Source: Streptomyces dioscori
GTDB taxonomy: Bacteria > Actinomycetota > Actinomycetes > Streptomycetales > Streptomycetaceae
DNA length: 64,000 nt
NCBI RefSeq assembly: GCF_003024195.1
Contig: NZ_KZ679040.1
Coordinates: 585,064-649,063 of the forward strand
Reading direction: 5' to 3'
The position numbers and the translations under genes were made by a program. The notes beneath the pieces were generated by a model, which saw only the letters and a program-made list of their open reading frames with translations, was not told the origin of the DNA and made no database searches. Shown here one piece after another: positions 29,332 to 38,456 of the stretch; positions within the stretch are counted from its first letter, which is position 1; each line of letters starts with the position of its first letter.

Positions 29332-30654
29332 GTGGGTATGGACCTGGAGAAGTCGCCGCAGCCCGCGCCGCCGCCCGTGACGCCCGCGCGGCAGCGGGAC
29401 GCGGCTCCTGAGGGATGTCTCGCCGTCGCCATCCGCATCCCGGTGCGGATCTTGGTGTTCGTGCTGATCGTGCCCGTGCGGATGGTCTGGGACGCGCTCG
29501 TCGTGTGCGGCCGGCTTCTCAACGACACGCTGCTGCGGCCGCTCGGCCGGGCCCTCATGTGGGTGCTCGCGCCGGTCGGCCGGGCCCTCAGGTGGCTGCT
29601 CGACGGCTTCGCGACCGTCCTCGCGTGGGTGTTCACCGGCCTCGGGTACGCGCTGAAGTGGCTGTGCCTGCTGGTGTTCGTCTGGCCGTGGGTGGGCCTG
29701 TGGCGTTACGTGGCCGTGCCGGTGGGCCGGGCACTGGCCTGGCTCGGGCAGGTGTTGCTGGTCGTCCCCGCCCGGTGGCTGTACGAGCGGCTGCTGACGC
29801 CGCTCGGCCACGGCATCGTGTGGGCGCTGCGGGGCTTCGGGGCCGGCTGCGCCTGGCTGTGGCGGACGGCGGTGCTCACTCCCGCGGGCCGGCTGTACCG
29901 GGCCCTGCTCGCGCCGACCGGGCGCGGTGTCGCGTGGGTCGCCGCGGGACTGTGGTCCGGCGTGGTGTGGGTCTCGCGTGGACTGTGGGCGGGAGTTGTG
30001 TGGGTCTCCCGGGGGGTGTGGGCCGGCATCACATGGGTCGGCAGGGGACTGTGGGCCGCCGTGACATGGGTCGGCAGGGGACTGTGGGTCGGCATGACAT
30101 GGGTCGGCCGAGGGCTGTGGGCCGTGGTGGCATGGCTCGGCATGGCCGTCGGGACACTCCTGCGGTGGATCCTCGTCGTACCCGCCGTCGCCCTGTGGCG
30201 CTGGGTCCTCGTACCGGTCGGACGGGCCGTCGCCGTCATCGCGCGGGAGACCGGTGAGGCCCTGGGACACGCGTGGCGCGTCGCCGGATACGTGTCCCTC
30301 GCCGTCGGCCGCTTCCTCGGGCGACTCTTCCGGTGGATCTTCGTGGAGCCGGTGCGGTGGGCGTACCGGAGCGTGTTCACTCCGATGGGGCACTTCGTGC
30401 GGGACGTCTTCTGGAAGCCCGCGGCCGAGGCCGCGCGGAGCGTGGGCCGCGTCACCCGGCAGGCCCTGGCGAGCGCCCGGGAGACGGCACGGCAGACCAG
30501 GGCCGACATCCGGCGCGCCCTGTTCGGCGCACCGCGCGAACCCGAGCCCGTACCCCTGCCCGTACCCCTGCCCGTACCCCTGCCCGTAGCCCTGCCCGTA
30601 CCCGGCGCCGAGCCGGAGCCGGTACGCCTGGTCAAGCCCGGCGGGCCCCTGTAG
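29332..30654 (+). CDS. Hydrophobic membrane protein with 11-residue Trp/Gly repeats, function unknown
   Basis: 440 residues from the GTG at 29332 (an ATG two codons later is equally possible). Almost the whole protein is amphipathic-to-hydrophobic helix. Between about residues 205 and 272 six units of 11 residues follow each other, with consensus RGLWAGVTWVG; weaker copies with the same period occur upstream (GRALMWVLAPV, GRALRWLLDGF). Eleven residues make three helical turns, so the Trp/Val face is kept on one side. The C-terminus has basic segments and a Val-Pro-Leu-Pro repeat encoded by tandem CCCGTACCCCTG (about 30547-30600). It separates the TIGR03960 and TIGR03936 genes. No known family is recognised. 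Confidence 0.7.
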   Translation: MGMDLEKSPQPAPPPVTPARQRDAAPEGCLAVAIRIPVRILVFVLIVPVRMVWDALVVCGRLLNDTLLRPLGRALMWVLAPVGRALRWLLDGFATVLAWVFTGLGYALKWLCLLVFVWPWVGLWRYVAVPVGRALAWLGQVLLVVPARWLYERLLTPLGHGIVWALRGFGAGCAWLWRTAVLTPAGRLYRALLAPTGRGVAWVAAGLWSGVVWVSRGLWAGVVWVSRGVWAGITWVGRGLWAAVTWVGRGLWVGMTWVGRGLWAVVAWLGMAVGTLLRWILVVPAVALWRWVLVPVGRAVAVIARETGEALGHAWRVAGYVSLAVGRFLGRLFRWIFVEPVRWAYRSVFTPMGHFVRDVFWKPAAEAARSVGRVTRQALASARETARQTRADIRRALFGAPREPEPVPLPVPLPVPLPVALPVPGAEPEPVRLVKPGGPL

Positions 30655-30747
30655 AGCGCGCCCGGACCCTCCCGAGGGGAACGCTCGGGCGTCGGCACAC
30701 GTACTCTAGGTAGTAGTACGACCGCACTCACGAAGGACTGAACGACA

Positions 30748-31584
30748 CTGGGCAAGCGACAGCCCGAAGGCCCGCCGCCCGCACCCGCGGTGCAGCGCAT
30801 CCGACTGCGCTACACCAAGCGCGGCCGCCTCCGGTTCACCAGCCACCGTGACTTCCAGCGTGCCTTCGAGCGCGCGTTGCGCCGAGCCGAGGTGCCCATG
30901 GCGTACTCGGCGGGGTTCACGCCGCACCCGAAGGTGTCGTACGCCAATGCCGCACCCACCGGCACGGGCAGTGAGGCGGAGTACCTGGAGATCGCACTCA
31001 CCGACGCGCGCGATCCAGAGAAGCTGCGCGTACTCCTCGACGAGTCGATGCCCGCGGGGCTCGACATCATCGACGCCGTGGAGGCCCGTACGTCGGGTCT
31101 CGCCGACCGGCTCACCGCGTCCGTGTGGGAGATGCGCCTCGACGGCGTGTCCCCCGAGGACGCGCGGCGCGCGGTCGACGCCTTCACGGCGGCCGAGACC
31201 GTCGAGGTGCAGCGCAAGGCGAAGAACGGCATGCGCACCTTCGACGCCCGCGGCGCCGTCGCGAGCCTGGAGGCGCACAGCGCACAGCCGACGGCACACG
31301 GTCCACAGGCTGATAGGCCGACGGACCAGGCCTGTGCGATACTGCGGCTGGTTGTTCGGCACGTGACGCCTGCCGTTCGACCTGACGACGTCCTGTCCGG
31401 TCTCCGAGCTGTGGCCGACCTGGCGCCGCCGGTCCCCGCAGCGGTGACCAGGCTGGCGCAGGGGCTTTTCGATGAAGAGACCGGCACGGTGACCGACCCG
31501 CTCGCGCCCGACCGCGAGGCAGCAGCAGCTTCTCCGGGAATCTCCGGGGACACCGCAGCTGCCGCCGCGAAGGCGCTGGCGTAA
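30748..31584 (+). CDS. TIGR03936 family radical-SAM-linked protein (DUF2344), probable CTG start
   Basis: About 278 residues. The domain opens with IRLRYTKRGRLRFTSHRDFQRAFERALRRAEVP and continues with SAGFTPHPKVSYANA, the signature of the DUF2344/TIGR03936 family that accompanies the TIGR03960 radical SAM protein. Start: GAAGGA (30732-30737) lies 10 nt before an in-frame CTG at 30748, giving LGKRQPEGPPPAPAVQR; the first canonical start, GTG at 30790, has no ribosome-binding site and begins at the domain edge. A TGA at 30739 rules out anything further upstream. The C-terminus is Ala-rich and ends shortly before rne. Confidence 0.85.
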   Translation: MGKRQPEGPPPAPAVQRIRLRYTKRGRLRFTSHRDFQRAFERALRRAEVPMAYSAGFTPHPKVSYANAAPTGTGSEAEYLEIALTDARDPEKLRVLLDESMPAGLDIIDAVEARTSGLADRLTASVWEMRLDGVSPEDARRAVDAFTAAETVEVQRKAKNGMRTFDARGAVASLEAHSAQPTAHGPQADRPTDQACAILRLVVRHVTPAVRPDDVLSGLRAVADLAPPVPAAVTRLAQGLFDEETGTVTDPLAPDREAAAASPGISGDTAAAAAKALA

Positions 31585-31833
31585 GGAAGGTCCCGCGCAG
31601 GGACGTACGTCGAAGCGCCGCCCTCGTATCCGGGAGCCACCTGGTTCGGGCAGCGCACCGACCAGAAGACTTTCGCCAGGCCGTACGCACTCATGGCATA
31701 CGGAACCGGCGAGACAGGACACAGAGAGCTCCCGTGCGGCGCCCGCGCCCCGGACGGCGGCACCGCGCAACGCGCGAGCCGCGGACGTCACCGGATCCGC
31801 GGCGCCCGGGAGCCTGACGGGAGATCCACCCGC

Positions 31834-34800
31834 ATGCTTGAGCCGACCGACCCCACCGAGCCTTCCACCGGCTCCGACAACAGCACCCCGAGCGACACGC
31901 TGCCGCCACGCCGGCGCCGTCGTGCCGCTTCGCGTCCCGCCGGCCCGCCGTCGGCGAACGCCGAGGGCACGGCCGTGGCGGAGACCACGGCGCCGGCCAT
32001 ACCGGCCGGGACCTCCGACGACCTCGTGACGGACGAGGCGCAGGAGAACGAAGCGGCGCCCGCGACCGCCGCTCCCAGGAAGAGGGCCGCGGCGAAGGCG
32101 TCCGCTGCCGCCGCGGACGAATCGGCGGAGGTACCGGCCGACGAGGCCGCTCCCGCCCCGCGTGCGCGCCGTCGTGCCACGCGCCGGGCGTCCGCCCCGG
32201 CGGGAGCCCCGCAGGCCACCGACGCCACCGAGGCCACCGAGGCCACAAGCGTAGAGACCGCCGCGCCTGCCGTGACGGCGGAGCCCGAGGTGCCCGCCGA
32301 CGTCGAGGTCGAAGCCGAGGCGGCGCCCGCCCCGCGTGCGCGCCGTCGTGCGACCCGCCGCGCCACCGCGCCCACGGGTGCGCCGCAGGCTGCTGAGGCC
32401 GCTGAGGCGCCCGTATCCGCCGAGGCTGCCGGGACCGCCGAGGCTCCTGCTGCCGCCCCGGTCGCCGACGAGACGCCGGCCGTCGAGGACACACCGGCTG
32501 TTGAGGCGGAGACACCGGCTGTCGAGGCCGAGTCCGAGGCGGCGCCCGCTCCGCGTGCGCGCCGTCGTGCCACGCGCCGCGCCACCGCGCCCTCCGGTGC
32601 ACCGCAGACCGCCGAGGCCGCTCCGGCGACCGCTGAGGCTTCCGTGACCACTGAGGCCGTCGAGGTCCCGGCTGCCGCCCCGGTCGCCGAGGAGACTCCG
32701 GCTGCCGAGGAGCCGTCGGCCGGCGACACCGCCGAGGCGGCGCCCGCCCCGCGTGCGCGCCGTCGTGCGACCCGCCGCGCCACCGCGCCCGCCGGTGCGC
32801 CGCAGGCCGAGGCGGAGAGCGGGACGCCCGAGCAGGCGCCCGCTGAGGCCCCCGCCGAGCCCACTCGTCGCGTCGCCCGCCAGAAGGCGGAGCGCGCCGA
32901 GACCCCCACCGCGACCGAGCCCGCCGAGGCCGTTGCTCGCGACGAGCGCAGGGAGGCCCCCGTGGCCGCTGCCAGGAACGACCGGTCCGCCGAGACCGAG
33001 ACCCCCGCCGACGCCGAGGACGCCACCCCGCGCCGCGCCCGTCGCCGGGCCACCCGCAAGGCCGCCGGAGGCTTCTCCGCGCCCGCGCCCCGCAAGACCG
33101 CCGAGGAGGGTTCGGCCCGGCGCCCCGCGCGCCCCGCCGTCGCCGTCTTCCAGGCGCCGGTCTTCACCGAGCCGATGTTCCAGACCCCGGAGCGTGCGGC
33201 TGCCGCCGCCGCGGCCGAGGCCGCCGAAGAGGCGGAGGAGGTCGTGGAGCCGGTCCAGCAGCAGGCCGCCCCCGTGGCCGCCGCCGAGGAGGAGACGGGC
33301 GGTTCGCGCCGTCGCCGCCGCCGCGGCAAGGCCGAGGAGCCCGCCGCCCCCGCCGAGCGTGTCCCCGTGGAGCGTGCCCCCGAGGCCGAGGAGCCGGCCG
33401 ACGAGGAGCCCGCCGAGGAGGAGTCCGCCGAGGACGCCGCCGACGGTGACGACGGCGAGGAGACCGGTTCGCGTCGCCGCCGCCGCCGCGGTGGCCGTCG
33501 CCGCCGCCGGGGCGAGTCCGCCGACGCGGACGACGACTTCGCGGGAGAGCAGAGCGAGCAGAACGAGCGCGGCGAGCAGGCCGCCAGGGCCTCCGACGAC
33601 GCCGAGGACACCACCGAGCGGGCCGAGGAGGACTCCGCCGACGCGGACGACGACCACGACGACGCGGGCGGCTCCAGCAGCAGCAGCCGTCGCCGCCGTC
33701 GCCGCCGCCGTCGCGCCGGGGACTCCTCCGGCGAGGCCGAGGCAGGCGACAGCGACCCCGAGCGCACGGTCGTCAAGGTCCGCGAGCCCCGCAAGAAGGA
33801 CGAGCACCCCAGCGACGAGGTCCAGTCCATCAAGGGCTCGACCCGCCTGGAGGCCAAGAAGCAGCGCCGCCGTGAAGGGCGCGAGCAGGGCCGCCGCCGC
33901 GTCCCGATCATCACCGAGGCCGAGTTCCTGGCCCGCCGTGAGGCCGTCGAGCGCGTGATGGTCGTCCGCCAGAGCGGCGAGCGCACGCAGATCGGTGTCC
34001 TTGAGGACGACGTGCTCGTGGAGCACTACGTCAACAAGGAGCAGTCGACGTCGTACGTCGGCAACGTCTACCTGGGCAAGGTCCAGAACGTGCTGCCGTC
34101 GATGGAGGCCGCCTTCATCGACATCGGCAAGGGCCGCAACGCGGTCCTGTACGCCGGCGAGGTCAACTTCGAGGCGCTGGGCATGGCCAACGGCCCCCGC
34201 CGCATCGAGAGCGCCCTGAAGTCCGGCCAGTCGGTCCTCGTGCAGGTCACCAAGGACCCGATCGGCCACAAGGGCGCCCGCCTCACCAGTCAGGTCTCGC
34301 TGCCCGGCCGCTACCTGGTCTACGTGCCCGAGGGCTCCATGACCGGCATCAGCCGCAAGCTGCCCGACACCGAGCGCGCCCGGCTGAAGACCATCCTCAA
34401 GAAGATCGTCCCCGAGGACGCGGGCGTCATCGTGCGCACCGCCGCCGAGGGCGCGAGCGAGGACGAGCTGCGCCGTGACGTCGAGCGGCTGCAGGCGCAG
34501 TGGGAGGACATCGAGAAGAAGGCGAAGAGCGGCAACGCCCCGACCCTGCTGTACGGCGAGCCGGACATGACCGTCCGGGTCGTCCGCGACATCTTCAACG
34601 AGGACTTCTCCAAGGTCATCGTCAGCGGCGACGAGGCATGGGACACCATCCACGGTTACGTCGCCCATGTGGCGCCCGACCTGGCGAACCGCCTGTCGCG
34701 GTGGACCTCCGAGGTCGACGTCTTCGCGACGTACCGGATCGACGAGCAGCTCGCCAAGGCGCTGGACCGCAAGGTCTGGCTGCCCAGCGGTGGTTCGCTG

Positions 34801-36273
34801 GTCATCGACAAGACCGAAGCGATGATCGTCATCGACGTCAACACCGGCAAGTTCACCGGTCAGGGCGGCAACCTCGAAGAGACGGTCACCAGGAACAACC
34901 TGGAGGCGGCCGAGGAGATCGTGCGCCAGCTGCGGCTGCGCGACCTCGGTGGCATCGTCGTCATCGACTTCATCGACATGGTCCTTGAGTCCAACCGGGA
35001 CCTGGTGCTCAGGCGCCTCCTGGAGTGCCTGGGACGGGACCGTACGAAGCACCAGGTGGCCGAGGTCACCTCGCTGGGCCTCGTGCAGATGACCCGCAAG
35101 CGGGTCGGCCAGGGCCTCCTTGAGTCGTTCTCGGAGACCTGCGTCCACTGCAACGGCCGCGGCGTGATCGTGCACATGGAGCAGCCGACCTCCGCCGGTG
35201 GCGGCGGCAAGCGCAAGAAGCGCGGTCGCGGCGGTGCCGAGCAGACCCACGAGCACGAGCACACGTACGAGACGGACACGGCCGAGGCCGTCGAGCCGGA
35301 CGAGACGGTGGCCGAGGTCGCCGCGGAGGCCGCCGCGCCCGTCGCGCTTCCCGAGCCCGAGTTCGTACCGGACGAGGACCTGTACAGCAGCGCCGCCGAG
35401 GCGGAGGCCGCGGCGACCCGTGGTGGGCGTTCGCGCCGCCGGTCGGGCCGGCGCGCGTCGGCCCCGGCGGGTGCGCCGAGGTCCGAGTCCCGCAGGTCCG
35501 AGCGGGCCGAGCGCGCGGAGCGGGCCGAACAGGCCGAGCGCCGGGACGAGGTTCCGACCGCGCAGTCCGTGACGCCGGAGGAGGAGATCGCGCGTCCGGT
35601 CCAGCAGGAGCCGGCCGAGGTCGCGCAGACGGCGCCCGTCGCCGCCGAGGACCCGGTGGTCGAGGCCGCGGCCGTCGCCGAGGCCCCGGCCGTCGACGAC
35701 GCGGCTCCCAAGGGCCGTACGCGCCGTCGGGCGACCCGCAAGGTGTCCGCGCCCGCCGGTTCGCCCACGGCGGCCGAGGAGACCGTGGTGACGGTCTCCG
35801 AGCCGGTCGCCGCGCCTGCCGCGCCCGTGGAGCAGGCCGCCCCCGCGGAGGAGCAGCCCGTCGCCGAGAGCGCCGCCCCGGCCCGTCCGAGGCGTCGTGC
35901 GGTCCGTAAGGCCGCCGCGCCGGCCTCGTCCGCCGAGACCGCTGTCACGGTCGTCCCGGCGGCGCAGCCGGAAGCCCCGGCGCAGGCCGCCGAGGTGCCG
36001 GCCGAGGCCCCCGCGGACTCGTCCGTCGAGAGTGCCGAGGACGGCGGGGCGCCGGCCAAGAAGACGGCCCGCAAGGCGGCCAAGAAGGCGCCCGCGAAGA
36101 AGGCCGCCGCGAAGAAGACGACGACGGCGGCCAAGAAGACGGCCGCCAAGAAGACCACGGCCAAGAAGGCGACGAAGACCGCCAAGACGGCCGCGAAGTC
36201 GACGTCCAAGAAGACCGCGGCGGCGGAGCAGCAGGCGCCGTCCACCGTCACGGCCTCCACCGACGAGGACTGA
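31834..36273 (+). CDS. rne: Ribonuclease E/G (RNase ES) with long arginine-rich flanking regions
   Basis: A 1479-residue RNase E/G-family endoribonuclease for mRNA decay and rRNA/tRNA processing. The core sits in the middle: S1-like domain from about 715 (YVGNVYLGKVQNVLPSMEAAFIDIG), catalytic Asp1001 (VIDVNTGKF) and Asp1045 (VVIDFIDM), and the zinc-link Cys pair CVHC at 1103-1106. The roughly 700-residue N-terminal part is acidic, Ala/Pro-rich and carries four near-identical arginine modules, APAPRARRRATRRATAPAG, plus SRRRRRRGK stretches. The C-terminal part has further modules and ends in a Lys/Ala histone-like tail. Start: ATG at 31834 with GGGAG 10 nt before; upstream in-frame codons look non-coding. 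The flanks probably bind RNA and partner enzymes. Confidence 0.95.
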   Translation: MLEPTDPTEPSTGSDNSTPSDTLPPRRRRRAASRPAGPPSANAEGTAVAETTAPAIPAGTSDDLVTDEAQENEAAPATAAPRKRAAAKASAAAADESAEVPADEAAPAPRARRRATRRASAPAGAPQATDATEATEATSVETAAPAVTAEPEVPADVEVEAEAAPAPRARRRATRRATAPTGAPQAAEAAEAPVSAEAAGTAEAPAAAPVADETPAVEDTPAVEAETPAVEAESEAAPAPRARRRATRRATAPSGAPQTAEAAPATAEASVTTEAVEVPAAAPVAEETPAAEEPSAGDTAEAAPAPRARRRATRRATAPAGAPQAEAESGTPEQAPAEAPAEPTRRVARQKAERAETPTATEPAEAVARDERREAPVAAARNDRSAETETPADAEDATPRRARRRATRKAAGGFSAPAPRKTAEEGSARRPARPAVAVFQAPVFTEPMFQTPERAAAAAAAEAAEEAEEVVEPVQQQAAPVAAAEEETGGSRRRRRRGKAEEPAAPAERVPVERAPEAEEPADEEPAEEESAEDAADGDDGEETGSRRRRRRGGRRRRRGESADADDDFAGEQSEQNERGEQAARASDDAEDTTERAEEDSADADDDHDDAGGSSSSSRRRRRRRRRAGDSSGEAEAGDSDPERTVVKVREPRKKDEHPSDEVQSIKGSTRLEAKKQRRREGREQGRRRVPIITEAEFLARREAVERVMVVRQSGERTQIGVLEDDVLVEHYVNKEQSTSYVGNVYLGKVQNVLPSMEAAFIDIGKGRNAVLYAGEVNFEALGMANGPRRIESALKSGQSVLVQVTKDPIGHKGARLTSQVSLPGRYLVYVPEGSMTGISRKLPDTERARLKTILKKIVPEDAGVIVRTAAEGASEDELRRDVERLQAQWEDIEKKAKSGNAPTLLYGEPDMTVRVVRDIFNEDFSKVIVSGDEAWDTIHGYVAHVAPDLANRLSRWTSEVDVFATYRIDEQLAKALDRKVWLPSGGSLVIDKTEAMIVIDVNTGKFTGQGGNLEETVTRNNLEAAEEIVRQLRLRDLGGIVVIDFIDMVLESNRDLVLRRLLECLGRDRTKHQVAEVTSLGLVQMTRKRVGQGLLESFSETCVHCNGRGVIVHMEQPTSAGGGGKRKKRGRGGAEQTHEHEHTYETDTAEAVEPDETVAEVAAEAAAPVALPEPEFVPDEDLYSSAAEAEAAATRGGRSRRRSGRRASAPAGAPRSESRRSERAERAERAEQAERRDEVPTAQSVTPEEEIARPVQQEPAEVAQTAPVAAEDPVVEAAAVAEAPAVDDAAPKGRTRRRATRKVSAPAGSPTAAEETVVTVSEPVAAPAAPVEQAAPAEEQPVAESAAPARPRRRAVRKAAAPASSAETAVTVVPAAQPEAPAQAAEVPAEAPADSSVESAEDGGAPAKKTARKAAKKAPAKKAAAKKTTTAAKKTAAKKTTAKKATKTAKTAAKSTSKKTAAAEQQAPSTVTASTDED

Positions 36274-36309
36274 CGGAGCGGGACAACGGCCGGGGCGCGA
36301 GCCTCGGTA

Positions 36310-36354
36310 CGACGCCCCCCGACCGGCGCTCACCGCGTCGGCCGGGGGGCGTCG
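36310..36354 (+). terminator. Hairpin terminator after rne
   Basis: CGACGCCCCCCG faces CGGGGGGCGTCG with a partly paired middle, 36 nt after the rne stop. Confidence 0.75.
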
Positions 36355-36518
36355 TCGTCACCCGTACGACCCGCTCGGTTACCCGAACTGTCGTCCTGGG
36401 CGCCCGGTTTGACGTACCGTGACGCGTTTTGGGAAGCATCACGGACATCACATTCACCCCCCGCCCCTTGGAACGTGATCCGGTACCTGTAAAACTCGGG
36501 CGGTCATTGATTACACAT

Positions 36519-36554
36519 ACACGGGTGTGCGTCGGGGAGGACGCTCACACGTGT
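36519..36554. promoter_or_regulatory. Two ACAC...GTGT inverted repeats before the secreted PLD-like gene
   Basis: ACACGGGTGT (36519-36528) and ACACGTGT (36547-36554) share the same half-sites and lie close before the ATG at 36571. They are candidate operator half-sites, or the second may be a 5' UTR hairpin. No known regulator is assigned. Confidence 0.35.
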
Positions 36555-36570
36555 CACGGGAGGGGATCTC

Positions 36571-37917
36571 ATGGCGCGCGTGCGCCTGCAGGGCACGGGG
36601 CGGCACCGCGCTGTGAAACCGGTCAAGGGAAGCCGTCAGGCCGTCGCACTGGCGACCGTGCTGTCCGCGGCGGGTATCCAGGCCGGTACGACGGCGGGGA
36701 CGGCGCAGGCCGTCGACAACCCGACGTGGACCGAGGGGCCGATCTTCAACGACCCGCTCGGCACCACCGACCAGCAGTACGCGATCCGCGCACGGCTGAT
36801 CGAGCTGACGAACTCCGCGCTGCCCGGCTCCACGATCAAGGTCGCGGTCTACCACGTCTGGGAGGCCGGCATCGTCGACGCGCTCGTCGCCGCCAAGAAC
36901 CGCGGTGTGCACGTACAGGTGCTGCTCGACGAGTCCAGCGTCAGCGACCGGCCGACGAACACCGCCTACGGGACGCTCGCCTCGGGTCTCGGCACGGACC
37001 GCACACAGGGCTCGTACGTCTCGACGTGTCCGGAGAACAAGTCGTGCCTCGGCGACCCGAAGTTCGGGCAGTCGATCATGCACAACAAGTTCTGGCTGTT
37101 CTCGGCGGTCAAGGGCGCCACGAACGTGGTCGTCGAGACCACCTCGAACTCCACGCCGTCCGCGCACACGCGCTTCTTCAACGACGCGCTGCTGCTGCCG
37201 AACAACCCGACGATGTACGACGCCTACGCGGACTACTTCGACACGATGGTCGCGCAGGACTGGGAGTCCTGGAACTACCGCACGGTGAGCAACGGCCTCT
37301 ACAAGGCGTACTTCTTCCCGCGGGCGGGCAACACGCGGGCCACCGACTCGGTGTACTCGATCCTCAACAACGTCACCTGCAAGTACAAGGACACCGCGGG
37401 CGTCACCCAGTCGACCAAGGTCCGGGTGGCGATCTTCAAGATCACGCGGCTGGCCATCGCGGAGAAGCTGGTCGACCTGAAGAAGGCGGGCTGCTCCGTG
37501 AGCATCGTCTACGCGGAGTCGGACAGCGCCAAGAGCAGCGGCGGCACCAAGGGCACCTGGGAGAAGCTGCACACCACCGGGGGCCCGACCGTACGCTGCT
37601 ACAACGACGACCGGGATCCGCTGAACCCCGGCAAGAAGCTGGTCACGCCGTACATCATCCACTCCAAGTACATCCTGGTGGACGGCATGTACGACGGCGT
37701 GAAGAACAAGGTCAGCTTCACCGGCTCCGGCAACTACACGGGCCCCGCGCTGCGCGAGAACGACGAGTCGATCGTGAAGGTCGACGACGACGCCGTGCAC
37801 GACATGTATCGGGTCCACTTCGACCGGGTGACCAAGGTCGCCTACCCGGGCACCGCGGACACCACGGATCTGTGCAAGGGCGTGAAGCCGCTGCCCGCGG
37901 ACGGTGAGCCCACGTAG
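36571..37917 (+). CDS. Secreted phospholipase-D-superfamily protein
   Basis: 448 residues. A signal peptide is clear: basic start, hydrophobic stretch around residues 24-40 and likely cleavage after GTAQA near 48. Two HKD-type motifs are seen: HNKFWLFS (about residue 171) and HSKYILVD (about 368). The second is the full HxKx4D; in the first the Asp is Ser. Four or more Cys in the mature part could form disulfides (STCPENKSC, NNVTCKYK). PLD-fold enzymes cleave phosphodiesters in phospholipids or nucleic acids; substrate unknown. ATG at 36571 with GGGAGGGG upstream. It stands alone between rne and the ribosomal-protein genes. Confidence 0.85.
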   Translation: MARVRLQGTGRHRAVKPVKGSRQAVALATVLSAAGIQAGTTAGTAQAVDNPTWTEGPIFNDPLGTTDQQYAIRARLIELTNSALPGSTIKVAVYHVWEAGIVDALVAAKNRGVHVQVLLDESSVSDRPTNTAYGTLASGLGTDRTQGSYVSTCPENKSCLGDPKFGQSIMHNKFWLFSAVKGATNVVVETTSNSTPSAHTRFFNDALLLPNNPTMYDAYADYFDTMVAQDWESWNYRTVSNGLYKAYFFPRAGNTRATDSVYSILNNVTCKYKDTAGVTQSTKVRVAIFKITRLAIAEKLVDLKKAGCSVSIVYAESDSAKSSGGTKGTWEKLHTTGGPTVRCYNDDRDPLNPGKKLVTPYIIHSKYILVDGMYDGVKNKVSFTGSGNYTGPALRENDESIVKVDDDAVHDMYRVHFDRVTKVAYPGTADTTDLCKGVKPLPADGEPT

Positions 37918-37949
37918 GTTGCCTGGTCAGGGGGTGGTCGGGGCCCGGT

Positions 37950-37978
37950 TTGACCCCCAGGTCGGGGCCCCGTAACCT
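37950..37978 (+). promoter_or_regulatory. Sigma-70-type promoter of rplU-rpmA
   Basis: TTGACC (37950-37955) and TAACCT (37973-37978) are separated by 17 nt, a near-ideal vegetative promoter. Transcription from about 37985 would give a leader of about 137 nt before rplU, long enough for ribosomal-protein feedback control. Confidence 0.7.
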
Positions 37979-38121
37979 TGACCCTCGGTGTGTTTCTTGA
38001 TGCACCGCATTCCCGTAAACCTCTTCCTCCTGGTGGCTCGCGCCCCGGGAGAGGCTGCCTCCTTCGCTCTTCTGGTGGCTGGACTGCGGGGATTCCGATT
38101 TCGAGTGAGAGAGAGATCCGC

Positions 38122-38442
38122 GTGTACGCCATCGTGCGCAGCGGTGGTCGCCAGCACAAGGTTGCTGTCGGCGACATCGTTGAGGTTGACAAGATTTCCA
38201 CTGCCAAGGTTGGCGACACGGTCGAGCTCTCGACCCTGCTCGTTGTCGACGGCGACGCCGTCACCAGCGACCCGTGGGTCCTGGCCGGCATCAAGGTCCA
38301 GGCCGAGATCGTGGATCACCACAAGGGTGTCAAGATCGACATCCTTCGCTACAAGAACAAGACCGGCTACCGCCGTCGTCAGGGCCACCGCCAGCAGTAC
38401 ACGGCGATCAAGGTCACTGAGATCCCCGCGGCTGCGAAGTAA
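38122..38442 (+). CDS. rplU: 50S ribosomal protein L21
   Basis: 106 residues, normal length. Family segments are [16 protein letters not shown] at the start and [24 protein letters not shown] near the C-terminus. It binds 23S rRNA in the 50S subunit. GTG start at 38122; upstream in-frame sequence is the mRNA leader. rpmA follows after 14 nt, the conserved rplU-rpmA pair. Confidence 0.97.
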   Translation: MYAIVRSGGRQHKVAVGDIVEVDKISTAKVGDTVELSTLLVVDGDAVTSDPWVLAGIKVQAEIVDHHKGVKIDILRYKNKTGYRRRQGHRQQYTAIKVTEIPAAAK

Positions 38443-38456
38443 GGGACTGAGGAGAG

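Noticed and set aside
30706..36333. An 1875-codon minus-strand open frame opposite rne
   Set aside because: The repetitive Arg/Gly/Leu composition mirrors the Ala/Glu/Arg repeats of rne read backwards; no start context or domain. It is a composition artefact.
37979..38121. In-frame N-terminal extension of L21
   Set aside because: The extension has no similarity to L21, which normally begins with (M)YAIV; the stretch is better explained as the mRNA leader after the promoter at 37950-37978.
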